Shown piece by piece: positions 16,457 through 25,285 of a DNA stretch of 52,400 bases. This DNA is from an uncultured Oscillospiraceae bacterium (lineage in GTDB: Bacteria > Bacillota > Clostridia > Oscillospirales > Oscillospiraceae), in NCBI GenBank assembly GCA_947627325.1, contig CANQVO010000015.1:1-52400 (forward strand). Direction: 5' to 3'. Position 1 is the first letter of the stretch, and the number at the start of each line of letters is the position of its first letter. A model generated the notes under the pieces. The model was not told where the DNA came from and did not search any database. It worked only from the letters and a program-made list of their open reading frames with translations. The position numbers were made by a program, and so were the translations under genes.

Positions 16457-17182
16457 GTGCGGATCGCGGTTTGCGATGACGACAGGCACGACCGGGAACA
16501 GGTCCTGCAGGCCCTGCGGGCCGCGGACCCGGACGCCTCGGCGGAGTGCTTTTCCGACGGCGCCTCCCTCCTGGAGGCGGCGCGGCGGACCCCGCCCTTC
16601 GATCTGGTGTTTCTGGACATCTATATGCCCGGCGAGAGCGGCATCCAGACCGCCGGGGCCATCCTGGACCTCTGGCCGCGGACGGGGCTGGTGTTCATCA
16701 CCAGCAGCCGGGACCACGCCGTGGACGCCTTCTCCCTGCGCGCCCTCCACTACCTGGTCAAGCCGGTGACGGCGGAGGGGGTGACGGAGGCCCTCTGGCG
16801 TCTGCGGGAGCTCCGCCCCGGCGCGGGGGAGTCCGCCGTCATCACCGTGGGGCGGAACGGCCAGAAGGTGCTGGAAAAGGACATCCGCACCCTCACCAGC
16901 GCCAACCACGCCGTGGAGATCCTGCTGGCGGACGGCCAGCAGGTCAAGGTCTGGACGCCCCTGGGGGAGCTGGAGCGGAAGCTGGGCCGGAATTTTCTTA
17001 AAATCAATCGGGGCGTCATCGTCAACATGGACTTTATCCGGGAGATGCGCGCGGACCGGTGTGTCCTGCAGGACGGGCAGGAGTTCTTCCTGGCGGTGCG
17101 GGAGCGGGGCGCCATCAGCGCCGCCTATCAGGACTATCTGCTGGACCGGGTGTCCCGGGAGAAGAAGGAGGCGGGCCTGTGA
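16457..17182 (+). CDS. LytTR-family response regulator
   Basis: A 241-aa regulator with an N-terminal receiver domain (acidic DDD at 7-9, phospho-acceptor D54 in VFLDIYMPG, Lys in LVKPV) and a C-terminal LytTR DNA-binding domain (about 138-236; NFLKINRGVIVNMDFI). GTG 16457 has GGGAGGTG 6 nt upstream, so I prefer it over starts further upstream. The stop overlaps the start of the partner kinase. The direct repeat in front suggests autoregulation. The locus resembles AgrA/AgrC-type peptide sensing, but no peptide or processing gene is adjacent. Confidence 0.9.
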   Translation: MRIAVCDDDRHDREQVLQALRAADPDASAECFSDGASLLEAARRTPPFDLVFLDIYMPGESGIQTAGAILDLWPRTGLVFITSSRDHAVDAFSLRALHYLVKPVTAEGVTEALWRLRELRPGAGESAVITVGRNGQKVLEKDIRTLTSANHAVEILLADGQQVKVWTPLGELERKLGRNFLKINRGVIVNMDFIREMRADRCVLQDGQEFFLAVRERGAISAAYQDYLLDRVSREKKEAGL

Positions 17183-18534
17183 GCTTTTATCTGAGCAACG
17201 CCCTGGGCTTTTTCATCCAGCTGACCCCCTGCGCCGTCCTGCTCTTCCTGCCCTTCCCGGAGGAGAGCTTCCGGGCGGCGCGGCGGCATATCCTGCTGGG
17301 CCTGGTGGCCGGCGCGGCGGCGCTGTCGGCGCTGTTTCCCCTCCCGCTTTTGCTGGCCCCCGACCTGGACGCGCTGGGGAATTTTGAAATGCTGGCGGCA
17401 ATGGCGCTGACGCTGGCGGTCTACTTTCCCCTGGTGCGGGAGGCGGCGGTCAAGAAGATCCTGGCCTTTTTCATCGCCCTGTTTTACGCCGTGACCCAGT
17501 TCTGGCTGGTGAACGCCGCGTGGAACTTCCTGCCCCCGGAGCTGTACTGGGGCGCCGGGCCCTACCCGCCGCTGACCACGTTGCTCTACGCCGTCTCCGC
17601 GGCGGTGACCCTGCCGGTGATGCGGCGGTGCGTCCTCCGCCCCCTGAGGGACTTCCTCCGGGAGATGGAGACGGGGGAGATGCGCCGGGAGTTCGCCATC
17701 GCCATCATCTCCACCACCGGCTTCATCGCCGCCCTGATGGCGATCTACATCTTCGGCCCCTACCCCCAGTATCACATCACCACCATGCTGATGGAGCTCC
17801 TGCTGTTTGTGGAGCAGATGATGATCTACTGGCTCCTGTTCCAGGAATCCCTCCGGCGCAAGCGGGACAGCGAGCGGCAGCGGGCCCTGGAGATCCAAAA
17901 GCTCCAATACGACAAGATCAGCCAGGAGATGGAGAACACCCGCCGCCTGCGCCACGACCTGCGGCACCACATGAACGTGCTGGGCGCGCTGAACGCCCAG
18001 GGCAAGCAGGCGGAGATCGCCGCGTACTTAAAGGAATACGGCGCGGTGGTGGAGCGGCTGGACCAGCTGAAATTCAGCGGCGACCCGGTGGTGGACGGCG
18101 TGGTGGGCTACTACCTGGCCTGGGCGGAGGACCTCTCCGCCCGTGTGGAGTACGACGTGGCCCTGGGCGCCGTCAGCGCCGTGGAGGCCACGGACATGAC
18201 CGTTCTGCTGGGCAACTGCCTGGAAAACTCCCTGGCGGCCCTGGCCCGGCTCCCGGAGGAGCGGCGGCGGCTCTCTGTGGAGGTGCGGAGCGTCAACGCC
18301 GCCATCCTCATCCGCATCCGCAACACCTGCGCCGAGCGGGACGACACCGGCGCCCCCACGGACTGGGCGGCCTTTGCCGGCGGGGAGGACGACCTCCGGG
18401 GCGTGGGGCTGAGCAGTGTCAGCGCCATCGCGGAGAAATACCACGGCAGCGCCCTGTTCCAGCGCCAGGAGGGGGTTTTTACCGCCCGGGTCATTCTCAA
18501 CCCGAAGGGCGGGGCTGGGGCGGGGGCGAACTAG
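17179..18534 (+). CDS. GHKL-type sensor histidine kinase
   Basis: A 451-aa kinase with about six membrane helices in the first 230 residues, a coiled-coil linker (about 230-255), then RRLRHDLRHHMNVLG with the phospho-accepting His, and a GHKL ATPase domain whose N box reads LLGNCLENSLAA and whose G box contains GVGLSS. This architecture matches AgrC-like sensors that pair with LytTR regulators. It starts in a GTGA overlap with the regulator gene. A short inverted-repeat derivative follows its stop codon. The ligand is unknown. Confidence 0.9.
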   Translation: MSFYLSNALGFFIQLTPCAVLLFLPFPEESFRAARRHILLGLVAGAAALSALFPLPLLLAPDLDALGNFEMLAAMALTLAVYFPLVREAAVKKILAFFIALFYAVTQFWLVNAAWNFLPPELYWGAGPYPPLTTLLYAVSAAVTLPVMRRCVLRPLRDFLREMETGEMRREFAIAIISTTGFIAALMAIYIFGPYPQYHITTMLMELLLFVEQMMIYWLLFQESLRRKRDSERQRALEIQKLQYDKISQEMENTRRLRHDLRHHMNVLGALNAQGKQAEIAAYLKEYGAVVERLDQLKFSGDPVVDGVVGYYLAWAEDLSARVEYDVALGAVSAVEATDMTVLLGNCLENSLAALARLPEERRRLSVEVRSVNAAILIRIRNTCAERDDTGAPTDWAAFAGGEDDLRGVGLSSVSAIAEKYHGSALFQRQEGVFTARVILNPKGGAGAGAN

Positions 18535-18573
18535 CCCGGCGTGGGGTTTTGCCACTCGACAAAGGGAGTTTTG

Positions 18574-18760
18574 GCGCCTACGATAGGCAAGGTTTGTCCT
18601 CCCGAACGGGGGGTGTTGCTTGCCCGAACCGCGCCGGGAGGCGCGACCTTTGCCCAGTGTGGGCAATCAATAACCCTCTGTTGAGAGGAGAAACTTTGCC
18701 TTACGGACAAAAAGAGGCGCCCCCCCGTTCGAGAGGACGAACTTCGCCCGCTGTGGGCAC
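18574..18760. repeat. Reduced inverted-repeat element (copy 3)
   Basis: This stretch between two convergent genes keeps the left tip of the long element (GCGCCTACGATAGGC, then a TCCTCCCGAACGGGGG hairpin at about 18597-18612) and two right-tip units ending near 18700 and 18745 (GAGAGGACGAACTTCGCCC). The 48-bp hairpin, the GGCGGCCC block and the loop are missing. It looks like an internally deleted derivative or a minimal unit of the family. Confidence 0.7.
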
Positions 18761-18781
18761 AGCGCCCTCGTCTACCCGCGC

Positions 18782-20218
18782 TCACACCAGCGTCAAGCTG
18801 AACTGAAACTGCGTCAGGCCGTCCTCGCTGGAGACGGTGATGCTCTCCCCCAGCTCGTTCAGGATGGTCTTGACGATATACAGCCCCAGCCCCACCCCGT
18901 CCCGGTCCATGGACCGGGACTTGTCCGACTTGTGGAAGCGGTCAAAAATCAGGTCCAGCTCCTGGGGCGGGATAGTCTCCCCCTCGTTGCGGACGGTGAC
19001 CAGGGCCTTCGCCCCCTGCCGCTCCACGCTGACCCACAGGTGCCCGCCAGGCTTGGAGAACTTGATGGCGTTTTCCAGCAGATTGTAGCACACCTGGGTG
19101 ATGGCGTCCGGGTCGCCCCAGACCTGGATGGGCTCCTGGGGGAGGTCGGCCACCACGTCCAGGGACCGGGCGCTGATCCGCCCCTCCAGGCTCACCATGG
19201 TCCGGGCGGTGAGCTCCACCACGTCAAAGGGCTCCTGGGCGGAGATGCCCTTGCCCGCCTGGAGCCGGGACACGTCCAGCATCCGCCGCACCAGCCGGGA
19301 CAGCCGCTTGGTCTCCGAGGAGATGGTCTGGAGGGCGGCGGCCTCCCGGTCGGGGGGGATGGTGCCGTCCAATATCCCGTCGGCAAAACCGGAGATGGTA
19401 GTCATGGGGGTCTTCAACTCGTGGGAGATGTTGGCGATGAACTCACTGCGGCGGGTCTCCGACTGGGCCAGGGAGTCGGCCATGGAGTTGAAGGCCCGGG
19501 CCAGCTCCCCCATCTCGTCGGAGCGCCCGGTCTCCGCCATGCGCTGGTCAAAGTGCCCCCGGCCGAACTCCCGCACCGTCTGGGCCATCTCCTTGAGGGG
19601 CTTGGTCTGCCGCCGGGTGGTGACCAGGGTGAGGACAAAGGCCAGGGCCAGGACCGCCACCATCGTCAGCGAGAAGATGCCCGAAAGGCCCCGCCAGAGC
19701 TCGGTGAGGTCGTCATCGGCGGTGGAGACGAAGACCAGGCCGATGACGGAGTCCCCCAAAGCCCCGTGGAGGACGATGGGCTGGCCCACCACGTAGCGCC
19801 GCTCCCCGTAGAGCCCGCCCAGGTTGCTCATGCGGTCGTAGCTGCCCTCGGCCAGGGTCTGGTCCAGCACCCCCTGGCTGATCCGCTGGCCCACCAGGGC
19901 GTCCAGGTCGCTCCGGCCGGTGCCGTCGGCGGAGTAGACGATCTCCCCGTCCGTCTCGCACAGCAATACGTGGGACTTGGAGATCTTAGCCAGGGAGTAG
20001 ATATACAGCCGAAAGCCCCCGGAGCGGATGTCCATGCCCTGGGAGCGGTAGGAGGCGGTGAACTCCCCTACAAAGGAGGCGTTGCGCTCCAGCGTGTCCA
20101 TCTGCCGGGCCATGGTGTAGCGGTAGCTCAAAACGGCGAAACCCGCCCCCAGCACCAGAAAGGTGGTCAGGATCAGCCCGGCCACCAGGGCGAACTGCCG
20201 GGAGTAGGCCGTCTTCAC
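18782..20218 (-). CDS. HAMP-containing sensor histidine kinase
   Basis: A 478-aa kinase with two membrane helices (about 8-30 and 170-192) flanking an extracellular sensor region, a HAMP domain (about 192-245), a HisKA domain with phospho-acceptor His in ISHELKTPMT, and a HATPase domain with N box NLLENAIKFS and G box DGVGLGLYIVK. It starts at a GTG that overlaps the stop of the response-regulator gene (GTGA), giving tight coupling. It resembles the WalK/PhoR/ResE group; the signal is not predictable. Confidence 0.93.
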   Translation of the reverse strand: MKTAYSRQFALVAGLILTTFLVLGAGFAVLSYRYTMARQMDTLERNASFVGEFTASYRSQGMDIRSGGFRLYIYSLAKISKSHVLLCETDGEIVYSADGTGRSDLDALVGQRISQGVLDQTLAEGSYDRMSNLGGLYGERRYVVGQPIVLHGALGDSVIGLVFVSTADDDLTELWRGLSGIFSLTMVAVLALAFVLTLVTTRRQTKPLKEMAQTVREFGRGHFDQRMAETGRSDEMGELARAFNSMADSLAQSETRRSEFIANISHELKTPMTTISGFADGILDGTIPPDREAAALQTISSETKRLSRLVRRMLDVSRLQAGKGISAQEPFDVVELTARTMVSLEGRISARSLDVVADLPQEPIQVWGDPDAITQVCYNLLENAIKFSKPGGHLWVSVERQGAKALVTVRNEGETIPPQELDLIFDRFHKSDKSRSMDRDGVGLGLYIVKTILNELGESITVSSEDGLTQFQFSLTLV

Positions 20219-20901
20219 GGCGCTACCTCAAACTTGTACCCCACGCCCCACACCGTCTTGAGGCTCCACTTGGGGCTGACCCCCTCCAGCTTCTCCCGCA
20301 GGCGCTTGATGTGCACGTCCACCGTGCGGGAGTCCCCAAAGTAGTCAAAGCCCCACACCTCGTCCAATAGCTGGTTGCGGGTGAACACCCGGTTGGGGGC
20401 GGAGGCCAGGCGGTAGAGCAGTTCCAGCTCCTTGGGGGGCGTGTCCACCCGCTTGCCGTCCACGATCAGCTCGTAGGAGTCCAGGTTGATCACCAGCTTG
20501 TCAAAGGACAGCTTCTTCTCCCCGCTCTCCTCCTCCAGGCCGTACCGGCGGAGCACCGCGTGGATGCGGGCCACCACCTCTTTGGTCTCAAAGGGCTTGG
20601 TCATATAGTCGTCCGCCCCGGCCTCCAGCCCGGCCACCTTGTCGTCCAGTTCCCCCTTGGCGGTGAGCATGATCACCGGGGTCTTGCCGTCCTCCCGGAT
20701 CTTTTTCAGCACGCTCCACCCGTCCATGATGGGGAGCATCAGATCCAGCAGCACCAGGTCGGGCTGAAAGGCGCGGAAGAGCTCGATGCCCTTCACCCCG
20801 TCCCCCGCCGCGCGGGTCTCAAAGCCCTCCTTTTCCAGGTAGAGCTGCAACAGGTCGGAGATGTTCTTCTCGTCCTCTACGATCAAGATCTTCTGGGCCA
20901 T
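20215..20901 (-). CDS. OmpR-family response regulator
   Basis: A 228-aa regulator with a receiver domain (DE at 10-11, phospho-acceptor D53 in LLDLMLP, Lys in MTKPFE) and a winged-helix DNA-binding domain (about 130-226; NQLLDEVWGFDYFGDSRTVDVHIKRLREKL). I prefer ATG 20901, with AGAAAGGG 9 nt upstream, over an upstream start that would add 18 residues. It forms an operon with the HAMP kinase. A long dyad lies in its promoter region. Confidence 0.93.
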   Translation of the reverse strand: MAQKILIVEDEKNISDLLQLYLEKEGFETRAAGDGVKGIELFRAFQPDLVLLDLMLPIMDGWSVLKKIREDGKTPVIMLTAKGELDDKVAGLEAGADDYMTKPFETKEVVARIHAVLRRYGLEEESGEKKLSFDKLVINLDSYELIVDGKRVDTPPKELELLYRLASAPNRVFTRNQLLDEVWGFDYFGDSRTVDVHIKRLREKLEGVSPKWSLKTVWGVGYKFEVAP

Positions 20902-20937
20902 AGAGCCACGCCCTTTCTGTGGTTGGTAAATCTTATG

Positions 20938-20966
20938 ATACACCGATTTTATCAAAATAGGTGTAT
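20938..20966. promoter_or_regulatory. 29-bp dyad upstream of the OmpR-type regulator
   Basis: Outer arms ATACACC (20938-20944) and GGTGTAT (20960-20966) and inner arms ATTTT and AAAAT around ATC form a near-perfect dyad. A minus-strand promoter-like TTTACA and GATAAA pair overlaps it. It could be an operator or, less likely because there is no T run, a terminator for the CDF gene. Confidence 0.55.
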
Positions 20967-20976
20967 TTTTTGTAAA

Positions 20977-21894
20977 TTACGCCGGCCCGTCCCCGCCCTG
21001 GGGGTCGATGTGGATGACCGCCTGGACCCCCAGGCGCTCCGCCAGGAGCCGCTCGGCCCGGTCGGCGGCGGCGTGGGCGGCCAAAAGGGTCATCTGGCTG
21101 GGCACCTCGGCATGGATGGTGGCGAAGAGATGGCCGTGGCCGTACTCGTGGACCACCAGGTCGTGGATGCCGGTGACCTCCTCCTGCTCCAAAACCAGGG
21201 CGGTGATGGCCTCCGCCAATTCCGGCGCGGCGGGGCGGCCCAGGAGGGGATCCAGCGTGTCCCGGACGGCGTGGAGCCCCGAAAAGAGGATGAACACCGC
21301 CACCGCCAGCCCCAGCCAGCCGTCCAGGGGCAGGTGGGTGAAGTGGCCCAGGACGGTGCCCAGGAGCACCGCGGCGGTGGCCGCGCTGTCGGCCAGGGCG
21401 TCGGCGGCGGAGGCCCGGAGGGCCTGGCTCTGCAGGGCCTTGGCCAGGGCGGCGTTGAACCGCCACATCCACAGCTTGACGGCCACGGAGACCACCAGCA
21501 CCCCCACCGCCAGGGCGGAGAAGGTCACCCGGCTTGGATGGAAGATCTTCTCCACCGAGGAGCGGCCCAGCTCCAGCCCCACCAGCAAAATGAGCAGGGA
21601 GACGATGAGCCCGGCGATGTACTCCGCCCGGCCGTGGCCGAAGGGGTGCTCCCGGTCGGCCTTCTGGCCCGCCATACGAAAGCCCGCCAGGGTGACCACG
21701 CTGGACACCGCGTCGGAGAGGTTGTTGAAGGCGTCCGCGGTCATGGCCAGAGAGCCGGACAGCCACCCGGCCAGGAATTTCCCCGCCGAGAGCAGAAGGT
21801 TCAGCGCGATGCCCACCGCGCCGGAGACCTCTCCGCACCGCTCCCGCCGGCCCGGGTCCCGAAGGCCCCGCTTGTCCAGGATCCACGCGATCAT
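20977..21894 (-). CDS. Cation diffusion facilitator family transporter
   Basis: A 305-aa divalent-metal exporter (Zn, Mn, Fe or Co class) with about six helices and a cytoplasmic C-terminal domain. Metal-site residues are visible in DAFNNLSD (helix II) and HPFGHGRAEY; helix V carries ADALADSAAT. The cytoplasmic domain includes HDLVVHEYG and a His-rich stretch. ATG 21894 is preceded by AAAGGAGG and is chosen over a start eight codons upstream. The specific metal cannot be assigned from sequence. Confidence 0.9.
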   Translation of the reverse strand: MIAWILDKRGLRDPGRRERCGEVSGAVGIALNLLLSAGKFLAGWLSGSLAMTADAFNNLSDAVSSVVTLAGFRMAGQKADREHPFGHGRAEYIAGLIVSLLILLVGLELGRSSVEKIFHPSRVTFSALAVGVLVVSVAVKLWMWRFNAALAKALQSQALRASAADALADSAATAAVLLGTVLGHFTHLPLDGWLGLAVAVFILFSGLHAVRDTLDPLLGRPAAPELAEAITALVLEQEEVTGIHDLVVHEYGHGHLFATIHAEVPSQMTLLAAHAAADRAERLLAERLGVQAVIHIDPQGGDGPA

Positions 21895-22007
21895 GTTCCC
21901 GCCTCCTTTTTCCCGCACGACGCCCAGCGCCGCGCTGTGTCATGCTATGCGAGACAAGGCTGGAAATATTATCCCACGCCGGGGGAAAAGAAGTCAAGAC
22001 TAACCCC

Positions 22008-22036
22008 TTGACAGCATAGAACATCCGTGCTAAAAT
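22008..22036 (+). promoter_or_regulatory. Promoter of the radical-SAM/DUF4130 operon
   Basis: TTGACA (22008-22013), a 17-bp spacer and TAAAAT (22031-22036), about 30 nt before the start codon. Confidence 0.75.
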
Positions 22037-22066
22037 AGAACAAAAGTTCCAAAAACGGAGGGGGCG

Positions 22067-23338
22067 ATGGGGTTGGAGTTGATGGAGAAGCTGACCATTC
22101 TGGCGGACGCGGCCAAGTACGACGTGGCCTGCACCTCCAGCGGGGTAAACCGCCGCCACCGGGCGGGGAAGGTGGGCTCGGCGGTGAGCTACGGCTGCTG
22201 TCACACCTTCACCGCCGACGGCCGGTGCGTCAGCCTGCTGAAGGTCTTGCTCAGCAACGCCTGCGCCTACGACTGCGCCTACTGCGTCAACCGCCGGAGC
22301 AACGACGTGCCCCGGGCCAGCTTCACCCCCCGGGAGCTGTGCGAGTTGACCATGAACTTCTACCGCCGCAACTACATCGAGGGGCTGTTCCTGTCCTCGG
22401 CGGTGCTGGGCAGCCCGGACAGGACCATGGAGCTGATGATCCAGACCCTGCGCCTTCTCCGGGAGGAGTACCGCTTCAACGGCTACATCCACGCCAAGGC
22501 CATCCCCGGGGCGGACCCGGCCCTGGTCCACGCCATGGGCCTGCTGGCCGACCGCATGAGCGTGAACATCGAACTCCCCTCGGAGCGGAGCTTGAACCTC
22601 CTGTGCCCCGAGAAGGGGCGGCGGCCCATCCTGGGCAACATGGCCCAGATCCGGGACGGCATCGCGGAGAACCGGCGGGACCTGGCCCTCTACCGCCACA
22701 CCCCTCGGTTCGCCCCGGCGGGGCAGTCCACCCAGATGATCGTGGGGGCCACCCCGGAGAGCGATCTGCACATCCTCCGCCTGACCCAGGGGCTGTACCG
22801 CCGCTACGGGCTCAAGCGGGTGTTCTTCTCGGCCTATCTGCCGGTGGTCAGCGGGCCCAATTTGCCCGTGCCCCAGACCTTCCAGCCGCCCCTTTTGCGG
22901 GAGCACCGGCTCTACCAGGCCGACTGGCTCCTGCGGTTCTACCACTTCGACGCCGAGGAGCTTTTGGACGAGGCCAGCCCCAACTTTGACCCCCTCCTGG
23001 ACCCCAAGTGCTGTTGGGCCCTCAGCCACCCAGAGTTCTTCCCCGTGGAGGTGGACCGGGCGGACCTGGAGACCCTGTTGCGGGTGCCGGGGGTGGGGCC
23101 CACCTCCGCCCGGCGGATCCTCATGGCCCGGCGGTACGGCGCCCTGGACTTTTCCCAGCTGAAAAAGCTGGGGGTGGTGCTGAAGCGGGCCCAGTATTTC
23201 CTGCTCTGCGGCGGCAAGCGCCCGCCGGGGCTGAAGGTCAAATGGGAGTCCCTGGGCCCCCGGCTGGCCGCTTTGGAGGCGGGGGAGCGGAGGGTGCCCA
23301 TGGACCAGCTCTCCCTCTTCGCGGGGGAGGGGGCGTAG
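22067..23338 (+). CDS. Putative DNA modification/repair radical-SAM protein
   Basis: A 423-aa protein that matches a clostridial family annotated as putative DNA modification or repair radical SAM (TIGR03916). The [4Fe-4S] motif is CAYDCAYC (CxxxCxxC) near residue 67, the barrel follows, and a helix-hairpin-helix DNA-binding motif LRVPGVGPTSARRIL is near 343. The family is known to occur next to a DUF4130 partner, and that gene begins 1 bp downstream. The substrate is unknown; a role in DNA lesion repair or base modification is inferred from the HhH motif and partner. The gene has a consensus-like promoter. Confidence 0.9.
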   Translation: MGLELMEKLTILADAAKYDVACTSSGVNRRHRAGKVGSAVSYGCCHTFTADGRCVSLLKVLLSNACAYDCAYCVNRRSNDVPRASFTPRELCELTMNFYRRNYIEGLFLSSAVLGSPDRTMELMIQTLRLLREEYRFNGYIHAKAIPGADPALVHAMGLLADRMSVNIELPSERSLNLLCPEKGRRPILGNMAQIRDGIAENRRDLALYRHTPRFAPAGQSTQMIVGATPESDLHILRLTQGLYRRYGLKRVFFSAYLPVVSGPNLPVPQTFQPPLLREHRLYQADWLLRFYHFDAEELLDEASPNFDPLLDPKCCWALSHPEFFPVEVDRADLETLLRVPGVGPTSARRILMARRYGALDFSQLKKLGVVLKRAQYFLLCGGKRPPGLKVKWESLGPRLAALEAGERRVPMDQLSLFAGEGA

Positions 23339-23339
23339 C

Positions 23340-24182
23340 ATGGACGGCTTTTGCTACCGCTACGACGGCACCTTCGCCGGGTTTTTGTGCTGCGCGCGGG
23401 ACATCTATCAATATAAGGAGCCCGCCAACCTCTTTCTCCCCCAGGACGACCCCCGCCCCAGCCTCTACGGCGAGCGGTGGGTGGAGACGGACGAGGACCT
23501 GGCCCGGCGGGTCTACCGCCGCCTGACCCGGCGGCTGGGCCAGGGGGGGATGGACCTGGTGACCCAGGGGTTTTTGACCTGCCTGGACCACCGGGAGCGG
23601 CGGCTTTTGGCGGTGATCGACTTAGGGCTCCGCACCGGCCCCGGCGTGGAGCGGCGGCTGGGGGACGAGCAGGTGCTCCAGGTGAGCAAGGCGGTGCGGA
23701 ACCTCCAGCGGGAGGCGGACCACCTCTTCGGCTTCGTCCGCTTTGCCGACTGCGGCGGGGTGCTGGTGGGGAGCGTCGCCCCGAAAAATCAGGTCCTGCC
23801 CCTCCTGCGCGTCCACTTCTGCGACCGCCTTGCCAACGAGCGTTTCGCCCTCTACGACAGGACCCACTGCCAGCTCCTCCTCCACCAGCCCGGGCCGGAG
23901 AACGGGGGCAAGGGCCGCTGGGTCATCCTGGAGGCCCGGGATTTTACCGTCCCGCCCCCCGGGGCGGAGGAGCGGGCGTACCAGGACCTGTGGCGGCGGT
24001 TTTACGACACCCTGGCCATCCCGGACCGCTATAACCCCCGGTGCCGCCAGAGCCATATGCCCAAGCGGTTTTGGGGGGACATGACCGAGTTCCAGCACCC
24101 CGCCTCCGGCGGGGAGGGGTCTGCGGGGCGTGGCCCCACCGGCCCCGGGGGCCTGGCCCGCCGGGAGCCGCCGTCCCCCTGA
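23340..24182 (+). CDS. DUF4130-domain putative DNA metabolism protein
   Basis: A 280-aa protein of the TIGR03915/DUF4130 type, the usual companion of the preceding radical-SAM gene. Family landmarks are the N-terminal YDGTFAGFLCC, LQREADHLFGFVRF near 121, and the C-terminal RYNPRCRQSHMPKRFWGDMTEF. In some relatives this domain is fused to uracil-DNA glycosylase, which points to DNA repair. The protein continues about 25 Gly/Pro/Arg-rich residues past the usual end, possibly a read-on extension with no function. It converges with gluQ, with 12 bp between the stops. Confidence 0.88.
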   Translation: MDGFCYRYDGTFAGFLCCARDIYQYKEPANLFLPQDDPRPSLYGERWVETDEDLARRVYRRLTRRLGQGGMDLVTQGFLTCLDHRERRLLAVIDLGLRTGPGVERRLGDEQVLQVSKAVRNLQREADHLFGFVRFADCGGVLVGSVAPKNQVLPLLRVHFCDRLANERFALYDRTHCQLLLHQPGPENGGKGRWVILEARDFTVPPPGAEERAYQDLWRRFYDTLAIPDRYNPRCRQSHMPKRFWGDMTEFQHPASGGEGSAGRGPTGPGGLARREPPSP

Positions 24183-24194
24183 CCCGGCGGGCGG

Positions 24195-25112
24195 TCAGAG
24201 GGCCGCGGGGATATCCTCCCGGCGCACCTGGTCCCAGGAGAAGCGGGGGAGAAGGGCCTGGGGCGTGACGGGCCGGGGCTCGGGTTGCAGTCCCGCCCAA
24301 AAGGCCAGGCGGCCCACGATCTCCTCCGGGCGGTGGTCCCGGCCCAGGGCCCGGAGGGACAGATCCCCCTCCCGCTTGGACAGCCGCCGGCCGTCGGGGG
24401 CCAGGAGCAGGGGGACGTGGTAGTAGGCCGGGTGGGGCAGGCCCAGGGCGTCCTGGAGCCACAGCTGTTGGGGGGCGGAGGCCAGCAGGTCCCGGCCCCG
24501 GACCACCTGGTTGACCCCCATGGCCCCGTCGTCGGCCACCACCGCCAGCTGGTAGGCGTACAGCCCGTCGGAGCGGCGGAGGATAAAGTCCCCCACCTCC
24601 CGGGCCAGGTCCGCCGCGAAGGGGCCCTGGAGCCCGTCGGTGAGGCGGTAGACCCGCTCCGGCGCCCGGGCCCGCAGGGCGGGGCGGCGGCCCTGGGCCT
24701 CCAGCGCCTCCCGCTGGGCCGCGGTCAGGTCCCGGCACCGGCCGGCGTAGACCGGGGCGCGGCCGTGGGGGGCGCTGGCCTCGGTGACGGCGTGGAGCTC
24801 TTTGCGGGAGCAGTAGCACGGATAGACCAGGCCCTGGTCCGCCAGGGCCTGGATCTGCTGGGCGTAGAAATCGTCCCGCTGGGACTGCCACACCGGGTCG
24901 TTGTCCCAGTCCAGCCCCAGCCAGGCCAGGTCCTCCATCACGCCGTAGGCGTATTTGGCGGGGCACCGGGGCCGGTCCAGGTCCTCCAGCCGCAGCAGCA
25001 CCCGCCCCCCCGCCGACCGGGCGCCCAGCCAGGCCAGCAGGGCGGAAAAGGCGTTGCCCAGGTGCATCTCCCCGCTGGGGCTGGGGGCCAGCCGACCCAC
25101 CACCGTCTCCAT
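24195..25112 (-). CDS. gluQ: Glutamyl-Q tRNA(Asp) synthetase
   Basis: A 305-aa truncated glutamyl-tRNA synthetase that attaches glutamate to queuosine in tRNA(Asp). It has the HIGH-like motif MHLGN, a zinc-type cysteine region (CYCSRKEL and YAGRC) and the KMSKS-like RRLSKREGD, and it lacks the anticodon-binding domain. I chose ATG 25112, with GGGAGGG upstream; starts further upstream lack a good ribosome site. Its target base is made by the queuosine pathway, and queH is encoded at 12.0 kb. Confidence 0.88.
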   Translation of the reverse strand: METVVGRLAPSPSGEMHLGNAFSALLAWLGARSAGGRVLLRLEDLDRPRCPAKYAYGVMEDLAWLGLDWDNDPVWQSQRDDFYAQQIQALADQGLVYPCYCSRKELHAVTEASAPHGRAPVYAGRCRDLTAAQREALEAQGRRPALRARAPERVYRLTDGLQGPFAADLAREVGDFILRRSDGLYAYQLAVVADDGAMGVNQVVRGRDLLASAPQQLWLQDALGLPHPAYYHVPLLLAPDGRRLSKREGDLSLRALGRDHRPEEIVGRLAFWAGLQPEPRPVTPQALLPRFSWDQVRREDIPAAL

Positions 25113-25227
25113 ACCCGTCCCTCCCGCGATCATTTCCTCTTGCCGGACGGCGCGTGGGCCGGGCCCCCGCCGCCGGATCAGCACAATTCTACCAAAAACC
25201 CCGCCCCGCCGCAAGGCACTTTGTGGC

Positions 25228-25256
25228 TTGACATTAAATAGTAGATGTGTTACAAT
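25228..25256 (+). promoter_or_regulatory. Promoter of the 96-aa protein gene
   Basis: TTGACA (25228-25233), 17-bp spacer, TACAAT (25251-25256), about 30 nt before the ATG. Confidence 0.75.
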
Positions 25257-25285
25257 TTGGTTACATTTCAGAATGGAGGGATACT

